DNA of 64,000 nucleotides from Thermodesulfobacteriota bacterium (GTDB taxonomy: Bacteria > Desulfobacterota > Desulfobacteria > Desulfobacterales > Desulfosudaceae). The position numbers were made by a program, and so were the translations under genes. The notes below the pieces were generated by a model. That model was not told the DNA's origin, did not search any database, and saw only the letters and a program-made list of their open reading frames with translations. Below are positions 1-8,375 of the stretch, piece after piece (the stretch's first letter is position 1; each line of letters begins with the position of its first letter). The stretch spans positions 62,001 through 126,000 of the forward strand of contig JBFMDX010000003.1 of NCBI GenBank assembly GCA_040753795.1, written 5' to 3'.

Positions 1-260
1 TTTTACCTTTAAGACAACCCTTTTGGGAAAAAACAGAATTCCGGCGCGAGTCCTTTATCGGTGTCGACTGCAAGGCCGGCGAAAAAAGTTCTTCCACTGC
101 CAGATGTGTGACATCAGGCAAGACGGCCGGTCCCGGCAACTGGGCAACTGCGCTGTCTGAAAAGATTATATCTGCGACAAGCTGGCCTTACTTCGCACGC
201 CGGCGCCGGAATAGGTCAAAGGCTGGCGGGACGGCGAGGTTGAGTCTTTCAGGACTTTCT

Positions 261-1853
261 TTAAAGGCGGCCATAATGCCGGATGCGCGTGGGCGGCTGG
301 AGGGCGTCTCCGGTCAGACGGGTTCTGATCTCTCGCGCGCGGCCGAACAGGGCCATTCCGGCGGCCGCGGCTTTTTCAAAGACGGTGGCCGGCCCGAAGG
401 CGCTCTCGATATCGGCCAGCGTGTCAACCGCCATTTGCCGCATTTCCGGGCGGGGCAACAACCGGCCCATGGCCAGGAGCAGAATCCGGTACTTGCCCAT
501 ATCAGCGGCCAGGTCGGCCGCCCGGGCAACCAGATGCTGTTTGGAAGAATCCTTTAAAAAACGCCAGGCCTCGACATCCGTCCGGATATAGCGCAGCAGG
601 GACGGCCCCAACTCGTAAAAATCCCGGTCATAGGCCCGGTTCTGGATTATCTCGGCTTCCTTGAGGTTAAATTCCGGATGAACGAACCAGGGTTGTTTGA
701 ACGCGTGCCACTCCTCATAGGGAATGGCCGTCAACAGCCGACCCGTGGATTTCACGCGGTCATAAAGAGGTGTGCCCGGCAGGGGGGAATAAAAGGTGAA
801 CTGGCTGAACGTCGGCCGGCAGGCCAGGTGATCGTTGATGTCGGCCTCGATGTTCTCCCGGGTGTGTTCGTCCACCAGCAGGATGGAGCTTAAGATGACC
901 TTGATCCCGTATCGACCGAGCTCGGCCACCATCTCCCTGATGTTCCGGCCCAGGTTCTTCTGGTACGGGGAATAAATGCTTTCCCGTCCGATCCAGATCA
1001 GGTTGACGCCCATCTCGGCCAGTTTTTCGGCCCCGAACTCCGCCACCCGGTCGGCCGAGCCGAACGTAAACAGGCGGTAAATTCGTCCCGACCGGATCAT
1101 GCATTGCCGCAATTCTTCGGCCCGATCCAGATCCAGCAGGAAGTTATCGTCGCCGATCAGGCTGACGGCATTGGTTTTGTAACGCGCGGCCACCTTCTCG
1201 ATTTCGCGGAAAAGCGCCTGGCCGGTCTGAAAAAACCGGATGTGACGCTTGCCGAAAAAATGGCTGGGGCAGCAGAAGTCGCAACCATAGGAACAGCCCA
1301 GCCCCACCACGATATGGGGCGCGCCCACCATTCGCAGGGGGATGCCCATGACCTCCCGCAACTGGCTGACCACGTCCGGATTTTTAAAGGCAAACGCCTC
1401 CGGCAGGCCCAGGAGCCGGCGCATGAAACTGATGCCTTCGCCCACGCAGACGTGGTCCACGTCCATGATCTTGTCGATGTCGGGGATGGTGGCGCAGAAA
1501 CCGCCGATCACGACGGTGGACCGGGGAGACAGTTCCCGGACCGTCTCCACCATTTTCTTGACTTTCAGAAAATTGGGAACGATGGCGCCGATGCCGACGA
1601 TATCATAGCCCTTGCGGACCTCCCGCCGGAACCGGTCCAGGGACGGGAAATCCAGCACCGTCACGGGCGTGTCGTCCAGGTTTTCGGCAATGGCGTGCAG
1701 GCCAAAGGAAAAAAGGAAAAACCGCGGAGAATAAATGCCCTGGTTCTTGGTCAACTGGTTGTGAAACAGCTCGACCTTGGATTCTTTCCTGGCCTCGACC
1801 GTGTCCACGCCAAAAGGCTTGAATACCGAGGACAGCAGCACCTTTCTGGTCAT
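261..1853 (-). CDS. B12-binding radical SAM protein
   Basis: 530 aa. The N-terminal ~170 residues look like a Rossmann-type cobalamin-binding domain (VVIGGF around residue 115, VGEG around 137). It is followed by a radical SAM core with the cluster motif C187-x3-C191-x2-C194, directly followed by another Cys (C195). Family knowledge: such proteins use a [4Fe-4S] cluster and S-adenosylmethionine, usually with cobalamin, for methylations or rearrangements in the cytoplasm. The substrate cannot be read from the sequence. The next gene upstream on the same strand is cobT, which makes the lower ligand of cobalamin and is about 260 bp away across a large palindrome. A second member of the family lies beyond cobT on the other strand. 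The start ATG follows a weak ribosome-binding region. Confidence 0.85.
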   Translation of the reverse strand: MTRKVLLSSVFKPFGVDTVEARKESKVELFHNQLTKNQGIYSPRFFLFSFGLHAIAENLDDTPVTVLDFPSLDRFRREVRKGYDIVGIGAIVPNFLKVKKMVETVRELSPRSTVVIGGFCATIPDIDKIMDVDHVCVGEGISFMRRLLGLPEAFAFKNPDVVSQLREVMGIPLRMVGAPHIVVGLGCSYGCDFCCPSHFFGKRHIRFFQTGQALFREIEKVAARYKTNAVSLIGDDNFLLDLDRAEELRQCMIRSGRIYRLFTFGSADRVAEFGAEKLAEMGVNLIWIGRESIYSPYQKNLGRNIREMVAELGRYGIKVILSSILLVDEHTRENIEADINDHLACRPTFSQFTFYSPLPGTPLYDRVKSTGRLLTAIPYEEWHAFKQPWFVHPEFNLKEAEIIQNRAYDRDFYELGPSLLRYIRTDVEAWRFLKDSSKQHLVARAADLAADMGKYRILLLAMGRLLPRPEMRQMAVDTLADIESAFGPATVFEKAAAAGMALFGRAREIRTRLTGDALQPPTRIRHYGRL

Positions 1854-1928
1854 TTATAACTCCATGATCGTCTCGAAAAAATCGAGGTTGGTCGCTATGT
1901 TATCTCAACCAAGGTACCTCGCACGGCT

Positions 1929-2110
1929 GTTATGTGACAAGCCTTTTGTGAGCAACATTTGATTGTTTTGAGAAAAAAGGTCGCCAAGTCCCCGGCGTTA
2001 AAAATTTCTCGCTGTCTGAGGGCGCCAGCCCGAGTTCGAGAAATTTAGCCGGGGATTACGCGACCGTTCAAAACAATCAAGTTGCGAATCAAACCGGCGT
2101 GTCACATGAC
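1929..2110. repeat. Large imperfect palindrome (element A)
   Basis: A 182-bp interrupted palindrome between cobT and the radical SAM gene. Paired arms read directly: 1932-1939 with 2100-2107, 1952-1956 with 2081-2085, 1959-1971 with 2068-2080 (13 perfect bp), 1979-1984 with 2060-2065, 1990-1996 with 2048-2054, and 2002-2011 with 2037-2046 (10 perfect bp). The loop (2012-2036) begins CTGTCTGAG and ends CGAGTT. The outer arm ends 4 bp from the cobT stop codon. The core resembles that of a second palindrome at 28406-28608, which suggests a dispersed element; mobility or an RNA function is inference. Confidence 0.85.
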
Positions 2111-2113
2111 TGA

Positions 2114-3178
2114 CTATTTCTTCTGCACATCCTTTATCCTGACCTCATCAAAGGTCTTGATCTCGGCCAGTATACGGGGGGCCGCGTCGAGCAACTCCAT
2201 GGCCACGGCCGCGCCGGTTCCCTCCCCCAGCCGGAAGCGCAGGTCCAGCATCGGCTCCAGTCCCAGGCGGCCGTGCATGAACTTATGCCCCGCCTCCACC
2301 GAACGGTGCCCGGCAAACAGGTACGAGCGCGCGGCCGGCGCCAGTTCGCAGGCGATCAGGGCCCCGGCCGTGGAGATCAGCCCGTCGCAGACCACCGGGA
2401 TTTTCCGGGCGGCCGCGCCCAGCACCAGCCCGGCCAGGCCGCCGATCTCAAAACCGCCTACCTTAGCCAGGACGTCAATGGGATCACCCGGGTCCGGCCG
2501 GTTGATTTCAAGCCCTTTTCTAATCGCCGCCACCTTGAGTTTCCAGCCATCGTCGTTGATGCCGGTGCCCCGGCCGGTGACTTCAGCCGGATCAACGCCG
2601 GCAAAGGCGGCGATAATGGCGGCTGAAGGCGTGGTGTTGCCGATGCCCATGTCGCCGGTGCCGATCATGTCCACCGACCCGGAGGCAAACAGTTCGTCCA
2701 CGATCTCGATGCCGGCCCGTACCGAAGCCACGGCCTCTTCCCGGGTCATGGCCGGCCCCCGGGCAAAATTGGCGGTGCCCCGGCCGACTTTCTTGTGGAA
2801 TATCGGCAGGCCCGGATCAAAATCGTGACACACCCCCAGGTCCGCCACCCGCACCTCCGCTCCGGCATGCCGGGCCAGCACATTAATGGATGCACTGCCG
2901 GCCACAAAGGTGTCGACCATCTGGGCCGTCACTTCCTGGGGAAAAAGGCTGACGCCCTCGGCCGTGACGCCGTGATCGCCGGCACAGACCACAATGATCT
3001 TTCTCTTCAACCGCACATCCAGGGTTCCGGCAATGGAGGCCAGCCGGGCGGCGGCCTCCTCCAGCAGGCCCAGGCTGCCCGCCGGCCGTACCTGATTGGC
3101 CAGCCGCTCGCGGGCCTTTGCCAGAATGGTTTCGTCGACCGGCCCGATGGCGCCAATGGTTTTCTCAAGCTTATTCAT
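2114..3178 (-). CDS. cobT: Nicotinate-nucleotide-dimethylbenzimidazole phosphoribosyltransferase CobT
   Basis: 354 aa, the usual length of the family. It transfers phosphoribose from nicotinate mononucleotide to 5,6-dimethylbenzimidazole, giving alpha-ribazole phosphate for the lower ligand of cobalamin in the cytoplasm. Visible family motifs are AGDHGV near residue 66, GTGDMGIGNTT near 173, and RLGEGTGAA near the C terminus, which carries the catalytic glutamate position of CobT. The chosen start (MNKLEKT) has AGAGGAA seven bases upstream. An upstream in-frame ATG at 3211 falls inside the terminator tail and is rejected. A cobalamin riboswitch and an intrinsic terminator precede the gene, so B12 should repress it. 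Confidence 0.95.
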   Translation of the reverse strand: MNKLEKTIGAIGPVDETILAKARERLANQVRPAGSLGLLEEAAARLASIAGTLDVRLKRKIIVVCAGDHGVTAEGVSLFPQEVTAQMVDTFVAGSASINVLARHAGAEVRVADLGVCHDFDPGLPIFHKKVGRGTANFARGPAMTREEAVASVRAGIEIVDELFASGSVDMIGTGDMGIGNTTPSAAIIAAFAGVDPAEVTGRGTGINDDGWKLKVAAIRKGLEINRPDPGDPIDVLAKVGGFEIGGLAGLVLGAAARKIPVVCDGLISTAGALIACELAPAARSYLFAGHRSVEAGHKFMHGRLGLEPMLDLRFRLGEGTGAAVAMELLDAAPRILAEIKTFDEVRIKDVQKK

Positions 3179-3211
3179 AACATTTCCTCTTCTTTCTCCG
3201 CCGGAAAACAA

Positions 3212-3253
3212 AAAGGGCTCCGACAGGATCCAAGTTTCCTGCCGGAACCCTTT
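3212..3253 (-). terminator. Intrinsic terminator of the cobalamin riboswitch
   Basis: Read on the minus strand, the arms 3253-3237 and 3228-3212 form a 17-bp stem with only G-U wobbles, an 8-nt loop, and a run of U after the stem. It lies between the riboswitch aptamer and the cobT start, the standard position for a ligand-controlled transcription terminator. Confidence 0.85.
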
Positions 3254-3275
3254 GCCATCAGGTTCCAGACGCCAT

Positions 3276-3432
3276 GACCGGCCGGTTCGTCTTCTGGCTT
3301 CCCTGACAGCCTTCCGGGCCTTCCCGCGCCGCTTGACACAACGCAGTGACCATCCTTCGGAAGGGTATTTTCCGGGTTACAGCGGCGGGTCCGCCACGGA
3401 TTGGCACCGTGTTCCGTTAACCGGCCGACCGA
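3276..3432 (-). promoter_or_regulatory. Cobalamin (adenosylcobalamin) riboswitch
   Basis: The minus strand carries the hallmark segments in order: closing stem P1 (3426-3419 with 3287-3280), a GGTGCCAATCC-type segment, GCCGCTGTAACCCGG, a GTCACTG segment, and the B12 box GAAGCCAGAAGAC at about 3303-3290. The order and spacing fit the cobalamin riboswitch class. It controls cobT; with the downstream terminator it should switch transcription off when cobalamin binds. Confidence 0.95.
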
Positions 3433-3579
3433 TCAGATTTGTCTTTTTCCTACTAAAGCGACCCGGCCGTGTCAAGATGAAAACAAACGGGCCCGCTTCC
3501 GGTCATGCCTGCCGGCTCACGACCTGCCGATCTGAATAATCTATTGAATCCTGAAGATGATTGGCATATAAAAAAACCC

Positions 3580-4992
3580 ATGAAGCCGTACCGCGTACTT
3601 TTCATCAAACCGCCGGACAGCGATGTGAATGTCCTTTCGCTGGACGTGCCCCTGGGCATCCTGTACCTGTCCGCCTGCCTGAAGAAGAATTTCGGCGATC
3701 TGGTCAGGACGGACATCATCGACCTGCGCCTGGAACAGGAGGTGGAAGCGCCGCTCACGGCAAAAATCAGGGAATTTCCCCCCGACCTGATCGGCATCAG
3801 CCTGCTGGCCTTCAACAAACTGTTCATCAAGCGGTATATCTCGCTGATTAAAGCGCTGGCGCCGGCGGCGAAAATTGTCATCGGCGGGCCGGACGCCACC
3901 TACAGCTACCAGGAATTTCTGCGGCAGTACCCGGGAATCGACTTTGCCGTCATCGGGGAAGGGGAACGGGTCTTCACCAACCTGGTCAGAATGCTGATGA
4001 CCGGCGGAGAAGCCGGTTCCGTCAAGGGCATCGCCTTCCGGAAAGACGACCAGATCCTCGTCAACGAAAGGGAAGAATACATTCAGGATCTGGACAGTCT
4101 GCCCTTTCCGGATTACGGCCTGATCCGGTTTGACCGCTACTGGGGGGAAAAGCGGCACTCTCAGATGAACGGCGTGCTGGCGGACAAAAAATACACCCAC
4201 ATCATCAGTACCCGGGCCTGCCCTTTTAACTGCATTTACTGCCACAGCATTTTCGGAAAAAAACTGCGGAAAAGAAGCCCGGAAAATTTCGTCAATGAGA
4301 TCAAATGGCTCAACAGCACTTACGGCGTCCGGGAATTTCACATTGTCGACGATATCTTCAATTTTGACCGGGAACGGATGCACACCATCCTTAACATGAT
4401 CATCGACAGCGGCCTGAAGATCAAAATGGCCTTTCCCAATGCCTTGCGGGCCGACATGCTGGAAAAGGAGGACCTGGCCCTGCTCAAGAAAGCCGGCGTC
4501 TACATGGTCACCTTTGCCATTGAGACCGCTTCCCCGCGGATTCAGAAAATCATCCGCAAAAACCTGGATATCGACAAGGTCACCGAGAACATCAATTACG
4601 CCGAATCCATCGGCCTGCTCGTCAAGGGCTTTTTCATGCTGGGCTTTCCCGGAGAGACCCTCGAGGAGATCGAGCAGACCATCAACTTCGCGGTGAAATC
4701 CAAGCTGGACCTGGCCCATTTTTTCACGGTCACCCCCTTCCCCGGAACAGCACTCCGGCAGCTGGCCAAGGAGACCTATCCGGAATGGCAGGATGAGGCG
4801 ATGTATCATTACTGGCCGGACAAGCCGTTTTATCAGCAGGCCACCGGTTTTGATCTCAACCGTGTCCAGAAAAAAGCCTATCTGAAATTCTATGTTTCCC
4901 CCCGGATGATCAAGACCTTTTATAAGATCCCGCTGAAGCTGATGCGGATGAAGAAGTGGACGATCTTCGCCGCGGAAGTCCTGGGAAAATAG
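3580..4992 (+). CDS. B12-binding radical SAM protein (BchE/HpnJ-like architecture)
   Basis: 470 aa from the chosen ATG. Residues 1-150 form a cobalamin-binding Rossmann domain (IGGPDATYS near 104, VIGEGER near 130). The radical SAM domain carries C214-x3-C218-x2-C221. The C-terminal part resembles the usual TIM-barrel tail of this superfamily. An in-frame ATG at 3505 would add 25 residues of unconserved appearance that start inside the riboswitch-promoter region, so the MKPYRVLF start was preferred, although neither has a strong Shine-Dalgarno sequence. It diverges from cobT. The substrate is unknown; anaerobic ring chemistry or C-methylation are typical of the family. Confidence 0.85.
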   Translation: MKPYRVLFIKPPDSDVNVLSLDVPLGILYLSACLKKNFGDLVRTDIIDLRLEQEVEAPLTAKIREFPPDLIGISLLAFNKLFIKRYISLIKALAPAAKIVIGGPDATYSYQEFLRQYPGIDFAVIGEGERVFTNLVRMLMTGGEAGSVKGIAFRKDDQILVNEREEYIQDLDSLPFPDYGLIRFDRYWGEKRHSQMNGVLADKKYTHIISTRACPFNCIYCHSIFGKKLRKRSPENFVNEIKWLNSTYGVREFHIVDDIFNFDRERMHTILNMIIDSGLKIKMAFPNALRADMLEKEDLALLKKAGVYMVTFAIETASPRIQKIIRKNLDIDKVTENINYAESIGLLVKGFFMLGFPGETLEEIEQTINFAVKSKLDLAHFFTVTPFPGTALRQLAKETYPEWQDEAMYHYWPDKPFYQQATGFDLNRVQKKAYLKFYVSPRMIKTFYKIPLKLMRMKKWTIFAAEVLGK

Positions 4993-4993
4993 G

Positions 4994-5608
4994 CTATAAT
5001 TCCCCCAGCCGCGCAAAACAATACCGCCCCAGCACGGCCAGGCACTCGGCATCCAGGTAACGTTCGGCCCGCCGTTCAAACAGGACCGTGCAGCTCGCCG
5101 GAAAATCAGCGTCCGCCTCATTGAGCTGAATGATCAGGGGCACCCGGGGCAGGGCCTCAAACCGCAGGGCCGCGTCACAGGCCGCATCCAGATCCGGCGC
5201 CACCCCGCCGGCTCTTCTTCCCACGGTCATGAATTCCGCCGCTGAATGGCCGAAGCAGTCGGCCAGGGCCCGCTCCACGTCGTTGGCGAAATATTTTGTG
5301 AGCGGACCGGAGTCCTTCAGCCCCCGGTAAGTTACCCACTCTTTTTCAGCCGGAGGAGATTCAGGGCACAGCAAAAGATATTTGAGCAGAATGACACAGG
5401 CGGCAAAATCCGGCCGCCGGCCGGCCGCGTCCACCAGGCCTGTTTCCTTCAGAAAAAACGTCCGGTCAAACAGCGGCATGACTACCGCCCCGGACCGCAT
5501 GACCAGACCCAGCCGGTCCAGACGCGAAGTCACATCCTCCAGCGAACGGACCTGCGCCAGGTAATCATCGTAGGTCTTTTCAAATATGATATTCTGTTCC
5601 GGTTTCAT
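4994..5608 (-). CDS. DUF3786 domain protein
   Basis: 204 aa, soluble, without signal peptide or membrane segment. The pattern of an N-terminal YDDYL helix, FLLKETG, ILLKYLL, and a GPLTKYF segment near residue 100 matches the DUF3786 family, which is common in anaerobic Desulfobacterota and Clostridia and is sometimes found near corrinoid-dependent enzymes. No catalytic function is established for it. The gene converges on the B12-binding radical SAM gene with one base between the stop codons, so no terminator separates them. Confidence 0.75.
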   Translation of the reverse strand: MKPEQNIIFEKTYDDYLAQVRSLEDVTSRLDRLGLVMRSGAVVMPLFDRTFFLKETGLVDAAGRRPDFAACVILLKYLLLCPESPPAEKEWVTYRGLKDSGPLTKYFANDVERALADCFGHSAAEFMTVGRRAGGVAPDLDAACDAALRFEALPRVPLIIQLNEADADFPASCTVLFERRAERYLDAECLAVLGRYCFARLGEL

Positions 5609-5738
5609 ATTTGTATTATGAGCTCAATGGATGTCAGGACTCAATATATATTTGCAAAGCGCGGTCTGATCTGATATCAGCATACACTTGATCGGAAATC
5701 TCCGGTTTTAAACCTTAAATATTATTCGGGATTACAAC

Positions 5739-8375
5739 ATGATAAAGCGGATTCGAGATTTTTTTGCCGCGGCCGGCCGGCTTTTTGTCAATGGACGGCA
5801 GCGGCTGTTCGGCGGAACGCATAACCATTTTCTCTGTTTTCTTCCCTCCGCCCAGGGGCCCCTGTCGGGACGGATCTTTGATTTTCTTTTTGCCAGGGTA
5901 ACCGTCAATGATGAGCTGATCGACCGGGTCCGGGCGCTTCATGAAAACGGCATCATCGTCTATGCCGGCAAGTATAAAAGCCGCATGGAGTATCTTTTCT
6001 GCAACCGGCAGTATGAAAAGCACGGGCTGCCGGCGCCGGAACTGGCCTTCGGCTATCGTTTCATTTTCCTCCAGCCGCTGTCCCGCCTGCTGGTCGTCCT
6101 GCTGGCCCACATCGATCACCTGTTCACCCGTTTTTCTTTCCTGTCGCCCTACAAGAACCAGTACTTTAAAGAAGAACTGACCAACGGCCGGTCGGCCTTT
6201 TTCTCCCTGTTCGGCAACACGTCGTTTTACTCCCGCCTGGTCCGGTCCAAGAACAATCCTTCCCAGGAATTGATCGCCCTGCAGAAGACCCTTGACCGCC
6301 CCATTTATATTTTTCCTCAAAACATGTTCTTCTCCCGGAGGCCGGTCAGAAAAGTGTTCAACGTGCTGGATTTTCTTTTCGGCGGCCTGACCGAAAAGCC
6401 GGGCGCCCTGCGAAGGCTGTTTATGCTGATCTCAAGATCGAAGAACATCTTTATCGAAATGAGCGATCCCATCAACCTGCTGGAGTTTCTCGGCCTGCCC
6501 GAAATCCGGGAACTGTCGGGCGACAACCAGGCCCTGGCCCTGCGTCGGAGACTGCTGTCGGACATCAACCGTCTGCGGCAGCGCGTCACCGGCCCGGTCA
6601 TCAAATCCCGCGAAGAAATCAAGGAAAGCGTCATGGGCAGCCTGCGGCTCCAGTCCTTTGTCGAGGAAATGGCCATGAACACCGACCGGCCGGCCCGGGA
6701 AATCAACAAGGAGGCTTACCGGTACCTTGATGAAATAGCCGCCGACTACAGCATGAACTGGATCATGACGTTCGACCTGGTGCTGAACTGGATGCTCAAA
6801 CACATTTTCGACGGCATCGCCATCGATCAGGACCATCTGGAAAAGCTGAAAAAGGAATCGGAAAGAACCCAGGCCCCCATGATTTTCGTGCCCACGCACA
6901 AAAGCCACCTGGACTACCTGATCCTGTCCTATGTCCTCTATCACAACCACATGGCCTGCCCGCACATTGCCGCCGGCAAGAACCTCTCCTTCTGGCCCAT
7001 GGGGCCGGCCTTCCGGGGCGGCGGCGCCTTTTTCATGAGACGGACCTTCAAAGGCCAGAAGCTCTATGCCAAGGTCTTTCTGGAATACATTTACAAGCTG
7101 CTTCAGGAAGGGTTTCACATCGAATTCTTCCTGGAGGGTACCCGCAGCCGCACCGGTAAAACACTGACACCGAAGGTCGGCCTGCTATCCATCCTGCTGG
7201 AAGCTTACGAACACGGCGCCTGCCGGGACATGATCTTCGTGCCGGTCAACATCGGCTACGACCGGATCATCGAGGAGGCGGCCTATGTCCACGAATCCGA
7301 GGGCGGAGAAAAGACAGCCGAGAACCTGCCGGCCCTGATCAAGGCCAGAAAGTCGCTCAAGACCCGCTACGGCAAGGTTTACGTGAACTTCAACGACCCC
7401 ATTTCCTTAAACGACTTCCTGTCCCGGACCCGGACCACCCTGACCGGCAAAACCCAGGAAGACAAGAAGCAGTTCATCGACCGCCTCTCCCGGATCCTGA
7501 TCAATCGCATCGACGACATCACCACGGTCACGCCTTACGGTATCGTGTCCAGCGCCATTTTAAACAGCCCCCAGAAGCGCTTCACATACAGCCAGCTGCT
7601 GTCGATTATGGACAACTACCTGGCTACGCTCAAGTCCATGAACGTGCGTCTCTCGGACGCCATCATCACCGACCCCGGCCATGCCTTCAGCATTGCCCTG
7701 GATTCCTTTGCCCAGCGGAAACTCATCGAACGCCTCCAGATCGACACGGATCAGGATAATCCGCTGTATGTGGTAAACGAGAGCAAGCGGCCGGTCATGG
7801 AGTATTACAAAAACAACTGCATTATTTTCTTCATCCCGGCGGCTTTCACGGCCCTGGCCATTCTCAAGCTGGACACCTTTGAATTCGCCTACATCGACAT
7901 TCACAAGCAGTTCGAGTTTTTGAGAAAATTCTTTGTCAGTGAATTTACCCTGGAGGCGGACAAGTCGTCCGAACATTTCACCAAGAAAAGCATCAGCACC
8001 TTTATTGAGAAAGGTATCCTGGTGCCCCACGCCTCCATACCGGGCAATTACAACCTGACCCCGGACGGTCTTAAAAAGCTCAAGCAGTTCACCTTCTTCC
8101 TGACGCCCTATTTCGAATCCTACCTGATTGCCCTGACCTTCCTGCGCCAGGAGCAGAAACTGCCGGACGACAAGGAAATCGTCAAAAAAGCCCTGGGCCA
8201 CGGCAAACGCATGTACAAAAACAACGAAATCGAATGCCTGGAGGCGATTTCCACGCCCACCATCAAAAACGCCCTGCGGTTCTTCCTGAACGAAAAACTG
8301 GCCGCCGGCGACGACCGGTCCAAAGCTGATTATTATGAGGACACCATCCGCAACTATCTGATGCTCCTGGCATGA
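5739..8375 (+). CDS. plsB: Glycerol-3-phosphate acyltransferase PlsB
   Basis: 878 aa, slightly longer than Escherichia coli PlsB (about 807). It should acylate sn-glycerol-3-phosphate at position 1, the first step of phospholipid synthesis, at the inner membrane. All four acyltransferase blocks are visible: H387-x4-D392 in THKSHLD, GAFFMRRTF, FLEGTRSRTGK near residue 465, and VPVNIGYDR near 500. The N-terminal ~300 residues are the family's regulatory region. It overlaps the next gene by 4 bp (ATGA), so the two are translationally coupled. Its substrate is also the product of glpK further downstream on the same strand. Confidence 0.92.
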   Translation: MIKRIRDFFAAAGRLFVNGRQRLFGGTHNHFLCFLPSAQGPLSGRIFDFLFARVTVNDELIDRVRALHENGIIVYAGKYKSRMEYLFCNRQYEKHGLPAPELAFGYRFIFLQPLSRLLVVLLAHIDHLFTRFSFLSPYKNQYFKEELTNGRSAFFSLFGNTSFYSRLVRSKNNPSQELIALQKTLDRPIYIFPQNMFFSRRPVRKVFNVLDFLFGGLTEKPGALRRLFMLISRSKNIFIEMSDPINLLEFLGLPEIRELSGDNQALALRRRLLSDINRLRQRVTGPVIKSREEIKESVMGSLRLQSFVEEMAMNTDRPAREINKEAYRYLDEIAADYSMNWIMTFDLVLNWMLKHIFDGIAIDQDHLEKLKKESERTQAPMIFVPTHKSHLDYLILSYVLYHNHMACPHIAAGKNLSFWPMGPAFRGGGAFFMRRTFKGQKLYAKVFLEYIYKLLQEGFHIEFFLEGTRSRTGKTLTPKVGLLSILLEAYEHGACRDMIFVPVNIGYDRIIEEAAYVHESEGGEKTAENLPALIKARKSLKTRYGKVYVNFNDPISLNDFLSRTRTTLTGKTQEDKKQFIDRLSRILINRIDDITTVTPYGIVSSAILNSPQKRFTYSQLLSIMDNYLATLKSMNVRLSDAIITDPGHAFSIALDSFAQRKLIERLQIDTDQDNPLYVVNESKRPVMEYYKNNCIIFFIPAAFTALAILKLDTFEFAYIDIHKQFEFLRKFFVSEFTLEADKSSEHFTKKSISTFIEKGILVPHASIPGNYNLTPDGLKKLKQFTFFLTPYFESYLIALTFLRQEQKLPDDKEIVKKALGHGKRMYKNNEIECLEAISTPTIKNALRFFLNEKLAAGDDRSKADYYEDTIRNYLMLLA

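Noticed and set aside
3541-5121. Long 526-aa reading frame on the minus strand.
   Set aside because: It lies antisense to the radical SAM gene, has no family motifs, and reflects high GC.
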